From JADLHS01 sp039806955 (GTDB lineage Bacteria > Verrucomicrobiota > Verrucomicrobiia > Limisphaerales > JADLHS01), in the NCBI GenBank assembly GCA_039806955.1, contig JBDHQI010000013.1, positions 1 through 64,000 of the forward strand: a stretch of DNA of 64,000 nucleotides, written 5' to 3'. Shown here piece after piece: positions 9,499 through 19,700 of the stretch; the stretch's first letter is position 1, and each line of letters opens with the position of its first letter. Under the pieces are notes generated by a model. It was not told the DNA's origin and did no database searches. It saw only the letters and a list, made by a program, of their open reading frames with translations. The translations under genes and the position numbers were made by a program.

Positions 9499-9645
9499 GG
9501 GATAATGCAATTTTTGGCCGTAAACCTAAACAAGCCTCAAACTGATTGCACGTAAAATAATTTCCAACCGGGTCGAGACCGGTCGGGTTGGGAAACTTCG
9601 GTTGCGCTGACCGGGACGGCTTGGGGTCGCCCGGGGTGGAGTGCT

Positions 9646-10818
9646 TCAAGCGCCGGGCGCGGCGGCGGTGTGGCTTTCGTGATCGTCCGATTTGTGTTCC
9701 AGCAACTCGCTTCGCTTTTTCAGCAGGGATTCAACTGTCCAGGTGGTGACCTGATAAGTCCAAGGCGCAAAAGTTTTTTCCTTGGTGAGCTTGTCCTCGT
9801 GTTGTTTGAGCTTGTCGGCGAATTCCTTGCCGGCTTTTGCTTTGTCCTCGGGCTTTTCATCAGTCGGTGCCGTGCGCTCCTTCGGGAAATCGCCGGTGAC
9901 GGCAACGGTCAGCAGATAATTATCATTGGTCTTGGCGCCGACGTTTACGGTGTAGTGAAAGCCGTCGAAGGTTGAAATTTTAATGACGGTGGGTTGATCC
10001 AGACCGGATTGTTCCGGTGTGAGGTTCAGGACGACGTCGGTGAAGGACGGTGACGAGAATGGATAAGTCACGCTGGACGATTTGCTGGTATCCAGTTTCT
10101 CATCTTCCTTGAGGTCGGCCAGTTTCCATTCACCGGTTTCACTTTCGCGCGCCAGCGTCCAGGAGTTCGTCGCTTCCGGGAAGGTGACGGAGATTTGCTT
10201 CGGCTTTTCCACCCGGAAGAAAGTTTTGTCCAGCCAATGCCCGGCGTCGGCGGTTACGTCGGACAGCGGATCGGAAATTACCGCCACGTTCTCCTTGGCT
10301 GCGCCCGTCTGCGCGTAACGTCCCTTGGGGAAGCCGCCCCCGCCGAAATCGTCCATCATCGGGTTGGCGCTGCTTTGGTCCATCAGCGTTTTGCCCAGAG
10401 TAAGCGACTCCAGGGATTTACCGTTGGCATCACGAAAATTCACCACGGTCGGTTCGTTTGTTCCGCTCGGCGCGAGTTCCAAGCGCGCCAATTGTGATGC
10501 GCCGACTTGTTCCACCTGCACGGCTTTCAAGTCCTTGAGCTTGATCAGCAGGGAACTGATTTCGCTGAAGCTGGCCGGGTAATCATTGCGTTGCGCGACG
10601 CGCCAGACATTGTCCTGGCGCGCGAGCAGCACCTCATTGGTCCCGTGCCGCAAGGCCAGTTGCGCGACGGCATTGACGTCGAAGTCCTTCAATAATTTCT
10701 GGCCCGCGGCCGGCCCGCCGCCGTTCCAGGCGGCGTTTTGGTTTTTCCAGCGGTTCCAGCCCCAGATCGCCAGCACGGCGACCACCACCAACAGAATGAG
10801 AAACTGTTTTTTGTTCAT
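9646..10818 (-). CDS. DUF4340 domain-containing membrane-anchored protein
   Basis: A 390-residue protein with one N-terminal membrane anchor (QFLILLVVVAVLAIWGW) and the rest predicted outside the cytoplasm. The body contains repeated beta-rich DUF4340-type segments such as NVWRVAQRNDYPAS and GHWLDKTFFRVEKPKQI, then a charged Lys/Glu-rich stretch near residues 310-350 and a His-rich C-terminus. Its start codon overlaps the stop of the upstream gldG-like gene by 4 bp (ATGA), so the two are translationally coupled. DUF4340 proteins usually accompany GldG-type ABC systems; their biochemical role is not established. Confidence 0.85.
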   Translation of the reverse strand: MNKKQFLILLVVVAVLAIWGWNRWKNQNAAWNGGGPAAGQKLLKDFDVNAVAQLALRHGTNEVLLARQDNVWRVAQRNDYPASFSEISSLLIKLKDLKAVQVEQVGASQLARLELAPSGTNEPTVVNFRDANGKSLESLTLGKTLMDQSSANPMMDDFGGGGFPKGRYAQTGAAKENVAVISDPLSDVTADAGHWLDKTFFRVEKPKQISVTFPEATNSWTLARESETGEWKLADLKEDEKLDTSKSSSVTYPFSSPSFTDVVLNLTPEQSGLDQPTVIKISTFDGFHYTVNVGAKTNDNYLLTVAVTGDFPKERTAPTDEKPEDKAKAGKEFADKLKQHEDKLTKEKTFAPWTYQVTTWTVESLLKKRSELLEHKSDDHESHTAAAPGA

Positions 10819-12731
10819 TTTGCGCCCGTCAATTTCCGTTTATACACCGCCAAAAAGATGCCGCCAATCACGACCCCGGCGGGCACGGCAAAAATGTTCC
10901 AGAGCGCCAGCCGGGTCTTGAGCGAATCCACTTCCCGCGCCAGATCTTTTTTGACCGCGCGCAATTTCTTGTCCGTCTCCACGCTTTCCTTTTGCAGTTT
11001 GGCAATTTCCGCCTGTTGCTCCGGCGAAATGATGAAGCGCTGATCGTGATCAGATTTCTGCGCCTGCAACTCGTTGATGCGGTGCTGCGCCGCTTCCGCT
11101 TTTTTCTGGAGTTCGTCCACGACGCCCTGGAATTTCTGGTTCGCCTCGGCTTCCTTTTTGCGCACAACCTCGAACGGCCGGTTCAAGGAGGCGCGGCTGC
11201 GCACGCCGATGAGGTTGTTATCGCCCGTTAATTGTTCCACCGCGTTTTGCGTGAAATTCAAATTGGCGTTGAGTGACCGGCGCATCGTGCCGAAGGGCGT
11301 GGGCGTGTCTTGGATGGTGAAGCCGTCATTCACCAGGTCCGAATCGCCAATCAGAATCACCGTCGTATCCGCCTGGGATTCCTTGAGGGCGGGCGCTAGC
11401 GGCGCGGCCGGCGCGTTGGTGGCGCCGTCATGTGCCTCCGCACTTTCCTTCGGGTCGCCATGAGGAAAAGCGGTTTTGAATTTGCCCGTCAATTTGAGCG
11501 CCAGGGTTAAATCCTTGCCGCCGGATTTGAAATCTTTCATCGCGCTTTCGGGCGAGAGATTGGCGAGGAAACCTTCGACCAGTCCGGAATTGGGGCTGCT
11601 CTGGAGCAGAACGGTTTCCTGAAGCCCATCGGCGGGAGTGCCGGAGAACGCGCCGCCGGAGAAGTACCAGATGTTGTCAATCTGGCTGGTGATGATGTCA
11701 TCCGCGTTCAGCGCTTCGCGCGTCAGCGACAACCAGGTGGGACGTTGCGCATTGGCATCGTTGCTATCACCCAGCACCATTTTGTAGTTCAAATCGGCCA
11801 CCACTTTCTTGTCTTCAAAAGTAATGCCCCAGGCCTTGAGCAATTTGTCCAGCGTCGAACCGCCGCCGCCCATCTGGCCCATCATCGGGTTTTGTTGATT
11901 GCGGCTGTCCACCAGCGAATTGGCATCCAGAAAGGCGATCAGCTTGCCGCCGCGCAGCACGAACTGATCAATGGCGAACTGGGTTTCATCTGTGATTCCC
12001 TTGGGATGAATGACCATGAGCAACTTGATGTCGTCGTCAATATGATCAGCGGTCAGCGCCACATTCTTAACCGTAAAATCCTTGCGTAACTCGCCGATGA
12101 GCGCCCAGGCCGGTTGCGGGCGTTGGCCCATCTGCATCATCATCGGATTCGCGCCCCCGCCGAACACGGGCAGCGAACTCATCACCCCGATCACCGGTTT
12201 TTCCGGATGCACGACGCGGGTGATGGCGCGGGAAATATCGTATTCGAGCAGCTTTTCGCGGTTCGGCGCGCAGAAGGGAATGGTCTCCTTGGCATCAAGC
12301 TGGCTCACCGCGATGCCGAGGTAGAATGGATCGCCGCCCGGCAGTTGCGCGGCGGTTACACCGTCCAAGCGCGCGGAATCTTCCGCGTCGGAATCCGGCT
12401 TGGGATCGTATTTTTCCAGAATGATTTTGCCTTTGGCGGCCTGCTGGTATTCGGTCAGCAAATCTTCAACCTGCTTGGCGTAGGTTTTGATGCCGGCCAC
12501 CTGCGGTGTGCTGGCCGCGCTTTGCGAGTAGTAGAACCGGATTTTAACCGGCGTATCCAATTTGGCGAGAATGGCGCGGGTGCCGGCGGATAGCGTGTAA
12601 GCTTTTTCCTGCGTCAAGTCCACGCGCTGGCGCGCGCCAGCCAGCAGGAAATTCACCATGACGAGCAGCACCGCCATTGCGATGATGCCGCCGACCGAGA
12701 ACAGAAATGTTTGCAGAGATTTTTTTTGCAT
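10815..12731 (-). CDS. gldG: GldG-family ABC transporter accessory protein
   Basis: A 638-residue protein of the GldG/ABC_transp_aux family. An N-terminal transmembrane helix (residues about 10-30) precedes RQRVDLTQEKAYTLSAGTR, the hallmark opening of the family. A periplasmic alpha/beta domain follows, then a coiled-coil stretch (about 530-610, with repeated heptads around QKKAEAAQHRINELQAQK) and a second helix near the C-terminus. It lies between the permease (17 bp upstream) and the DUF4340 gene (4-bp overlap). In Bacteroidota, GldA/F/G serve gliding motility, but similar operons occur in non-gliders, so the name denotes family rather than proven function. Confidence 0.87.
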   Translation of the reverse strand: MQKKSLQTFLFSVGGIIAMAVLLVMVNFLLAGARQRVDLTQEKAYTLSAGTRAILAKLDTPVKIRFYYSQSAASTPQVAGIKTYAKQVEDLLTEYQQAAKGKIILEKYDPKPDSDAEDSARLDGVTAAQLPGGDPFYLGIAVSQLDAKETIPFCAPNREKLLEYDISRAITRVVHPEKPVIGVMSSLPVFGGGANPMMMQMGQRPQPAWALIGELRKDFTVKNVALTADHIDDDIKLLMVIHPKGITDETQFAIDQFVLRGGKLIAFLDANSLVDSRNQQNPMMGQMGGGGSTLDKLLKAWGITFEDKKVVADLNYKMVLGDSNDANAQRPTWLSLTREALNADDIITSQIDNIWYFSGGAFSGTPADGLQETVLLQSSPNSGLVEGFLANLSPESAMKDFKSGGKDLTLALKLTGKFKTAFPHGDPKESAEAHDGATNAPAAPLAPALKESQADTTVILIGDSDLVNDGFTIQDTPTPFGTMRRSLNANLNFTQNAVEQLTGDNNLIGVRSRASLNRPFEVVRKKEAEANQKFQGVVDELQKKAEAAQHRINELQAQKSDHDQRFIISPEQQAEIAKLQKESVETDKKLRAVKKDLAREVDSLKTRLALWNIFAVPAGVVIGGIFLAVYKRKLTGAK

Positions 12732-12748
12732 CGAAATACCTTGGTTGC

Positions 12749-13492
12749 CTAGTGGCGGTGCTCGCGCAGAATGACGCTGGTTGTAAAGAGCGAGAACCCG
12801 ATGAGCGAGAGGAAGAACAACACGTCCCGTGAATCAATCACGCCTTTCGAGAAGCCGACGAAATGGGTTAAAAAGCTGAAGGAGCTGATCGCTTCGGCAA
12901 TGCTCACGCCAAACAGGTTTTTGAAAAACTCCAACGCGCCGCCCGTGCCGACCAGCAGCAGCAACGCGCACACCACCAACGAGACAATGAAGCTGACCAC
13001 CTGGGCGCGGGTCATGGCCGATGTGATGCAACTGATCGCGAGATACGCGCCCGCCATCAACCAACTGCCGACGTAGGCGGCGAAGATGACGCCGTTGTCC
13101 GGGTTGCCGAGATAATTCACCGTGATCCACAACGGGAATGTCAACGCCAGCGCAATGGCCAGGAACAGCCATGAGGCCAGGAATTTCCCGAGAATGGCCT
13201 GCCACGGCGTGATGGGCATGGTCATCAGCAGTTCCAAGGTGCCGACGCGACGTTCTTCCGCCCAGAGCCGCATTCCGACCGCAGGCACGAGGAACAGATA
13301 AAACCACGGATGCCAGAAGAAGAAGGATTGGCCCAGCTCGGCCACGCCGCGTTCATAAAAGTAGCCGAAGAAAAACGTGAACGTGCCGCACAACAGCAGA
13401 AAGATCACGATGAACACGTACGCCAGTGGCGACATGAAATACGCGACCAGTTCGCGTTTGGCGATGGTTTTGATGTTGACCCAGGAATTCAT
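12749..13492 (-). CDS. gldF: ABC transporter permease, GldF-type
   Basis: A 247-residue ABC-2-type permease with six hydrophobic segments. The conserved block MRLWAEERRVGTLELLMTMP at about residues 77-96 is the ABC-2 cytoplasmic coupling motif after the second helix. It is encoded between the ATPase upstream and the gldG-like gene downstream on the same strand. Together they should form an export-type or assembly ABC complex in the inner membrane. Confidence 0.9.
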   Translation of the reverse strand: MNSWVNIKTIAKRELVAYFMSPLAYVFIVIFLLLCGTFTFFFGYFYERGVAELGQSFFFWHPWFYLFLVPAVGMRLWAEERRVGTLELLMTMPITPWQAILGKFLASWLFLAIALALTFPLWITVNYLGNPDNGVIFAAYVGSWLMAGAYLAISCITSAMTRAQVVSFIVSLVVCALLLLVGTGGALEFFKNLFGVSIAEAISSFSFLTHFVGFSKGVIDSRDVLFFLSLIGFSLFTTSVILREHRH

Positions 13493-13537
13493 GTTAAAAT
13501 TGTTGGAGACTCCGACGACGCTCGAAACGCACCCCGC

Positions 13538-14491
13538 TCACTTGGTTTGATCCTTGACCGTGTCCGGCATGGTGATGCTGCGGAATACTTCATCCAAGCG
13601 ACCTTCCTCGGTGTGCAGTTCCTCGACCTGCCAGCCGCGCGTCGCTTCGATGACTTCGCGGGTGAAATCGCCGTCGCCCGCGGTGCGTGGAAACGCGGTG
13701 GCCTTGATGTGTGAACCGTTGGCCAGAATGGCGACCCGCTTGGTGGCGCGCAATTGCGTCAGCCTGTCTTTGATTGCGCTTTCGGATTGTCCGACCACGC
13801 GCAAGGTGACCGCCCCGGCCCACTCGGACTTTTGCCGCAGTTGTTCCGGCGTGCCATTTGCCACGATCCGCCCGCGATCAATGATGACCGCGCGCGAACA
13901 TACCGCATCCACTTCCTCAAGGATGTGCGTGGAAAAGATGATGGCTTTCTTTTCGCCCATTTTGCGGATGAGCATGCGAATCTCGTGCTTTTGATTCGGG
14001 TCCAAACCGTCGGTGGGTTCGTCCAGGATCAACACGTCCGGATCATGGATGATGGATTGCGCGAAACAGGTGCGGTGACGGTACCCTTTGGAGAGCGTTT
14101 CGACACTTTGATGCCGCACGTTTTCGAGGAAGCACAAATCCACCGCGCGGGCGACCGCCTTCCGTTTGGCTTCGCCGTGCAGCCCGCGAATTTCCGCCGT
14201 AAAACCGAGGAAGCCCTGCACCGTCATGTCGGTGTACGCCGGCGCATTTTCGGGCAGATACCCCATCAACCGCTTGGCGGCGAGCGGCTGCTCGACGACA
14301 TCGAAGCCGCCCACGGTAACTGTCCCCTCGGTGGGGGCGATGAAACCGGTGATCATCCGCATGGTGGTGGATTTGCCCGCGCCGTTCGGCCCGAGGAAAC
14401 CCAAAACCTCACCGCGTTCCACCGCAAAAGAAATTCCGTCCACGGCGTGTTTCGTGCCGAAGACCTTCACCAAATTCTCTACTTTGATCAT
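13538..14491 (-). CDS. gldA: ABC transporter ATP-binding protein, GldA-type
   Basis: A 317-residue ATPase. I start at ATG 14491 (MIKVENLVKVFG); the frame also has a TTG seven codons upstream. Walker A is GPNGAGKST (about residues 34-42), followed by the Q-loop region GYLPENAPAYTDM, a signature LSKGYRHR that deviates from the usual LSGGxxQR, Walker B LILDEPTDGLDP, and the switch His in IIFSTHILEE. A C-terminal extension of about 90 residues is typical of ABC-2 ATPases of the GldA/NodI type. It is the first gene of the four-gene operon running to 9646. Confidence 0.92.
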   Translation of the reverse strand: MIKVENLVKVFGTKHAVDGISFAVERGEVLGFLGPNGAGKSTTMRMITGFIAPTEGTVTVGGFDVVEQPLAAKRLMGYLPENAPAYTDMTVQGFLGFTAEIRGLHGEAKRKAVARAVDLCFLENVRHQSVETLSKGYRHRTCFAQSIIHDPDVLILDEPTDGLDPNQKHEIRMLIRKMGEKKAIIFSTHILEEVDAVCSRAVIIDRGRIVANGTPEQLRQKSEWAGAVTLRVVGQSESAIKDRLTQLRATKRVAILANGSHIKATAFPRTAGDGDFTREVIEATRGWQVEELHTEEGRLDEVFRSITMPDTVKDQTK

Positions 14492-14713
14492 GGTTTGCGT
14501 CGCAAAGCTCAAACGAGCGAACGAGGGAAATAATCAGAGAAACCGCATTGGTAAAGCTGTTTTTCCAGTTGCAACCGGAGTACTGACGATTCCCAACGAC
14601 ACGAATTTGACAAATTACCGGAGAATCGTTCAAAAAAAATGGATATTCTGCAGCCTCCGTCGCCACGGCTTTTTCGGTTGCTGGTCAGTTGGAGTGATAT
14701 TAAGCAATTGGCC

Positions 14714-15271
14714 ATGATCACCACCAAGGTTTTCTTGAGTGCCCTGGGGCTGGCGTGGCTCATCACGTTCAACCTCGCCGCCGGGGAATTTCCGGACAGT
14801 TGGACCTGGGATAGCAAGGCGGAATTGCGCGCGAAACACGCCGCCCTCGAAGGTCAGCCCATGCCGTCGCTGGAGGGGTTGAGTCAGTGGCTGAACGGCG
14901 AAGTCAAGACGTCCGAGCTTAAAGGCAAGGTCGTGATTATGGATTTTTACGCGACCTGGTGCGGGCCGTGCATGCGAGCCATTCCGCATAATAATGAGTT
15001 GCGCAAAAAGTATGCGGGGCGCGGCCTGGTGGTGATTGGAGTGTGTACTTCGAGTCGCGGTCAGGACCGCTTCGAGAGCAACGCCAGGGAGTATCGGATT
15101 GCGTATCCCGTCGCTCGCGATGCCACCCAGGCCGTGGAGAAATTGTGGCAGGTCAGCTATTATCCCACCTACGTGGTCATTGATCGAAAAGGAATCCTGC
15201 GCGCCATTGGTCTCCAGCCCAATCGCGTGGAAGCCGTCGTCAAAAAACTGCTCGCGGAATCCGGCGAATGA
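14714..15271 (+). CDS. TlpA-like periplasmic thioredoxin
   Basis: A 185-residue protein from ATG 14714, which places the signal peptide ITTKVFLSALGLAWLITF at the N-terminus. The same frame is open 75 bp further upstream, but that extension has no signal-like features. A thioredoxin fold carries the active site WCGPC inside VIMDFYATWCGPCMRAIP, and the cis-Pro site is YYPTYVVID. The family reduces or exchanges disulfides on exported proteins such as apocytochromes c, which fits the heme-CxxCH proteins in this window. It stops 7 bp before the converging recO. Confidence 0.88.
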   Translation: MITTKVFLSALGLAWLITFNLAAGEFPDSWTWDSKAELRAKHAALEGQPMPSLEGLSQWLNGEVKTSELKGKVVIMDFYATWCGPCMRAIPHNNELRKKYAGRGLVVIGVCTSSRGQDRFESNAREYRIAYPVARDATQAVEKLWQVSYYPTYVVIDRKGILRAIGLQPNRVEAVVKKLLAESGE

Positions 15272-15278
15272 GCGCGGT

Positions 15279-15908
15279 TCAAACCGGGCGGTGCTTGGGG
15301 ATCCGCCCCAGGTGATAGATTAAAAAGCCGTGCAGGAATTGCCGCAGTTCTTTCACCTGCGCCGATGTCGCCTGAAGCGCGGGCAGTTCATTCCAGTCGG
15401 ATTCAGTCAACGCGGCGGCCAGTTTTTGGGTGGGCGCGCTCAGTGTTGATTCTTCCAGGTTTGGTTGCAGTCCCAGTTCGACCAGCAGTTTCAATTCAAA
15501 CGCGTAAACGGTGCGGGGTTGTGGCGGTTGTTCGGGCAAATGATGTAGCAAGCCGCGCAACAGCGTGTACACCCCGGGCAGCGGCGTTTCCCGTTCGGTG
15601 GCTTGCTCGCTCAGTCGGACGGCGTACGCCGCCTGTTGCAGCCAGCCGAGGTCCTGCCGCAACGCGGGGTGCGTTGCGCACAACTCGAGTTCCCGCAAAG
15701 TGTGCAACTCGGAACGCCGACTGCGCGTGTAAGTGAAAGCGGCTTCATAGCCCAAATCCAGCCTGCCTGCGAATGGCGATCGGGGCTGACGCGCTCCCCT
15801 GGCCACGGTACTGATGCGCCCATGCTCGGCCGTGATCCAATTGACGATGAGGCTCGTCTCGGTCAGCGGTCGGGTGCGCAGAATAATGCCCGTGGCGGAT
15901 TCAATCAT
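15279..15908 (-). CDS. recO: DNA repair protein RecO
   Basis: A 209-residue protein from the internal ATG at 15908 (MIESATGIILRTRPL), the start that matches RecO families; the frame is open 14 codons further. The N-terminal OB-fold has the characteristic TETSLIVNWITAEHGRISTVARGARQ, followed by an all-alpha C-terminal region with TVYAFELKLLVELGLQP. RecO loads RecA onto SSB-coated gaps with RecR/RecF. The zinc-binding Cys cluster of some RecO proteins is absent, as in many Gram-negatives. Confidence 0.88.
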   Translation of the reverse strand: MIESATGIILRTRPLTETSLIVNWITAEHGRISTVARGARQPRSPFAGRLDLGYEAAFTYTRSRRSELHTLRELELCATHPALRQDLGWLQQAAYAVRLSEQATERETPLPGVYTLLRGLLHHLPEQPPQPRTVYAFELKLLVELGLQPNLEESTLSAPTQKLAAALTESDWNELPALQATSAQVKELRQFLHGFLIYHLGRIPKHRPV

Positions 15909-16012
15909 GTGCGTGAGTGGGATGACTCCCGCGACACAGCGTAATTTCACCAGCGGAATGGCTCAAGGGAAAGACGGCAGCGTTGAGTGAGCCGGTGAAC
16001 TTGACCTCGGGT

Positions 16013-16432
16013 TTAATCCCAAATTTTGGCGGGAATACCACTGCCATCCAGAAACGCGCCGCACTTCGGACACTTGCCCGGCGCCTTCCAAATCCGGATA
16101 CGGTGTGGTCCGGCTGCCGGGCAACTGAGCCGGAATTTTTTCCAGTGAAAAAGCGTGTCGCTGCCCAAGACGAGCCGGTTCAGCGCCCGGGCAAACGGCG
16201 GGGCCGGATCATCACTCAGCGCCACGGTGAAGGGACTGGGTTTGAGTTTCCATTGCGTTAGGTTGGAAGCGGGATTGGTCGGCTCTTTTAACTTGATGAC
16301 CGCATCATACAATTCGCGGCAATCAAGGCAGTGAATGGTTTGCACGGCGAGGTGCGGGCCGTGATCGCGGCGGCCGGATACCGTGGCTCGATAACCGCAT
16401 TTGGAACATTCAAATAAATAGGATCGTCCCAT
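16013..16432 (-). CDS. Small zinc-ribbon protein of unknown function
   Basis: A 139-residue protein with three CxxC pairs: CSKCGYRA near residue 9, CLDCREL near 35, and CPKCGAFLDG near 119. The first and last look like rubredoxin/zinc-ribbon knuckles. The pairs probably bind one or two zinc ions. There is no signal peptide or membrane helix. I do not recognise a family beyond the zinc ribbon. It sits 104 bp upstream of recO on the same strand and could be read together with it. Confidence 0.7.
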   Translation of the reverse strand: MGRSYLFECSKCGYRATVSGRRDHGPHLAVQTIHCLDCRELYDAVIKLKEPTNPASNLTQWKLKPSPFTVALSDDPAPPFARALNRLVLGSDTLFHWKKFRLSCPAAGPHRIRIWKAPGKCPKCGAFLDGSGIPAKIWD

Positions 16433-16709
16433 GGTGCATCATTAAATCGGTCAACGTTCACCCGCCAAAACCGTCGAAGTATAAACACGGAAATATGGGG
16501 CCGGCAATTCGTGAGCGACGCAAACAAATTGCCGCTGCGCTGGCGGCCGGGCGTTCTTCTCCGTTGACGATCAGATTAGGCATTGTTAAAATCAGCATCA
16601 GATGTGAGAGGTGATCCAAGCCGACTGGCCGCGCGGCGGTTCAATCGTCTTGGATTAATTTTCCATCAAATCAACCTGTTCACCTGGACAACAAACCGAA
16701 AGAGCTGTC

Positions 16710-19700
16710 ATGAAAATTTTCCGATCTTATTCCTCATCCACGTTGGGGTTGTTGAGTGCCGTCGCCTTGGGCGCTTTTAATAGCGCGCCCGCCGCGCCGT
16801 CGCTCTTATTGGATTTTGGCGCCACGTCCTCCACCGGTGCGGCACGCCTGCTTGATCCCGCCCACGCGGCCGGAATCGTCCCGGCCACGGAGATGGAGTG
16901 GAATCAGATCACCGCTGACACCACGAGTCTGGTTTACAGCGATGGTTCAGCCGCCGTTGGCGTGGCGTTGAATCTCGGACGCAGCTTCGCCGATGGGCCG
17001 GAGGGCAATGACATTATTGATTTTAACGACGATGGTTATTCCGTGAGTGCCCTGGGAACGGTACTCAACTCGGGGATTTACGCTGCGGGCAGCCCGGTGC
17101 GTGATGGAATTTTTGGCGGGGCCGGGGGCACAAACAACCTCGCACTCGGAATGCGCGTGGATGGATTGCCCGCGGGGACCTACCGCATCGTGGTGCATGG
17201 CCGGAATTCCAACACTGCTGAAATTGCGGGGCTGCGATTTTACGCCAGGACCGGGGCCAGTTCCGATACCTACGCTTTTACTTTAAGCGATCTCAACGTG
17301 GTCGTGGCCAATACCCGACCGGCCATCACCGCCGGTTTTGTGGAAGGGGATAACTTCGGGGTGATGACCATAACGATTGGCGTCGGTGAATCCCTCTTCG
17401 TGGCTAGCGAAGGCGACGTGGGGGTGGAAATGCGCGGCTTCTTCAACGCCATCGCCATCGTGCCCGCCACCAGCGACCTGCCGATTCAATTCACGCTGCA
17501 ACCCGCGAGTCGGAACGTCATGCAAACCGCCACCGTCACTTTCCAAGCTGACGGTTGGGCTTCGCCTGAGGTCAGCCGGCAATGGCTGTTTGAAGGATTG
17601 GAATTGGTGGAAAGTCCGGATGTCGTCGGCGTGCATGGCAATCTGTTGACGTTGCGTAACGTGACGTTGGCAAACGTCGGCAGTTACACCTTGCGCCTCA
17701 GCAATGCGTCGGGCAGCGCCACCAGCGCGGCGGCGGTTCTCTCGGTTGTGCCCGTCCAGAACACCGAACAGATGGTCAACATCTGGAATATTCTGCCGGG
17801 GGATCGCCCTTACATTTCCACCGGCAATGCGGAACGCGGTCTCGCTTTCAACGAGTTGACCACCAATTTGCTCGTGGTGTGCCGCACGCCGTCCAACCAA
17901 GTGGTGGTATTGGATGCGCTCACGGGTGCGTATAAACATTCGCTTGATCTGACGGGCGTCGCGGATGGCACGTTTGCGATCAATCATGTCGGCGTGGCCG
18001 AAGATGGCGCGGTGTATGTCGCCAATCTCACCACCACCGCCACGTCGCCCAGTTACAAAATTTATCGTTGGGAGAGTGATGCGCCGGACGTGCCCGGCTT
18101 CGCAGTGTTCTGGGGTGATCCCGGTGACGCCGTTGAGACAAATAAGCGTTATGGCGACAATCTGGCGGTGCGCGGTGCGGGCGCGGATACACAGATACTG
18201 ATTGGAACGACAACCGGGAACAATGTCATCCTGCTCCGAACTCAAAGCGGTAACGACTTTCAAACCGAGATTCCCCCGGCCGTGATCCAAGTGTCCGGCA
18301 CGGAGAATACTCTTAATGCGATCACGCTGGGACTGGCCTTTGGTCCGGGCGAAAACACCTTCTGGGCCAAGACCGGCAACGGACCGCTGTATCTGATCGA
18401 GTTCGACGCGGACGCCGGCACCGGACAGGTCATTCACACTTACAGCGATCCGCAAATCCCCAATTCGGTCCGGGGCATTGCGACCGATACCGCCCAAAAA
18501 TTCCTGGCCGGGGTGGCGTTGGAATCACCCAACGACACCGTGCGCCTGTACGACATCAGCGATCTGGCCAGCGGTCCAACCTTGAGTGATCAAGAGGCGT
18601 ATTGGGTGAAGAACGACAATGGGAACGGCACCGCCGCCACCGCGGTCGGAACGAATTTTGTGTTCGCGCTCGATTCGAACAACGGACTCAAGGCGTTCGC
18701 TTTGAATCGTAATTATACCCCGCCGGAAGTAGCCATTGTGCTGAACCCGACACACCAAAAAATGATGGAGGGCGCCACCGCAAATTTCACGGCGCAAGCC
18801 AGCTCGGCGTCCCCGCTTAATTATCAGTGGCGGCGTGATGGCATTGATTTGGTCAATGACGGCCGCATCAGCGGCGCCAACACCGATACTTTGACTATCC
18901 GCAATGTCACTCTGGCCGATGCGGGCGCCTATAATTTGTTCGTCAGTAATGAGCTTGGTACGGCGACCAGCTATGCGGGAATTCTTACGGTGGCGCCGAC
19001 CTTCAACACCGCGCAGATGACGAACCTCTGGAATCTCGAACCCGGATCGCGGAGTTATTTGGGCGCGGCCACCGCCACGGAGCGAGGTCTGGCCTACAAT
19101 CCCGTTAGCGATAGTCTGCTCCTCGTCAGCCGCCTGCCCGCGGATCCGGCGCTCGTCGTATTGGATGCGCAAACTGGCGCGGAGAAGCATTTCCTCGATA
19201 CCGCAGGAATCCCAGGTACGGTGGGTGGCGTGAGCCTGGGATTGAATATCGTCGGCGTTGCGGCTGATGGCGCAGTCTATGGCGGCAGCGTTACGGTGAA
19301 ACCGTCCACCGCTCCCTTTGACCTCTATCGTTGGAGTGATGACACGGCGGCGGCAACCCGGACGCTTGTATTTAGCGGAGATCCCTTGGCGGCGGTTGAA
19401 CCTGATTTGGGCTGGGGCGACGCCATGGCGGTGCGGGGTTCGGGGCCGGACACGCAGATTTTGGTGGCGCCCCGTGCCGGCACCAGCGTGGCGCTGTTGC
19501 GCACCGCTTCCGGAATGGATTTTCAGTATGAAGTGCCGCCGCTGGTGATTACCGTGACGGGCGTGGCCAGCGCCTTTGGTCAATGGGGGCTGGCGTTCGG
19601 TCCCGGTACCAATACGTTCTGGGCGAAAGGACCGCAAACACCGACGTATTTGATTCAGTTCGACTGGGAGACAGGGCAGGGGACGGTGCTGTATTCCTAC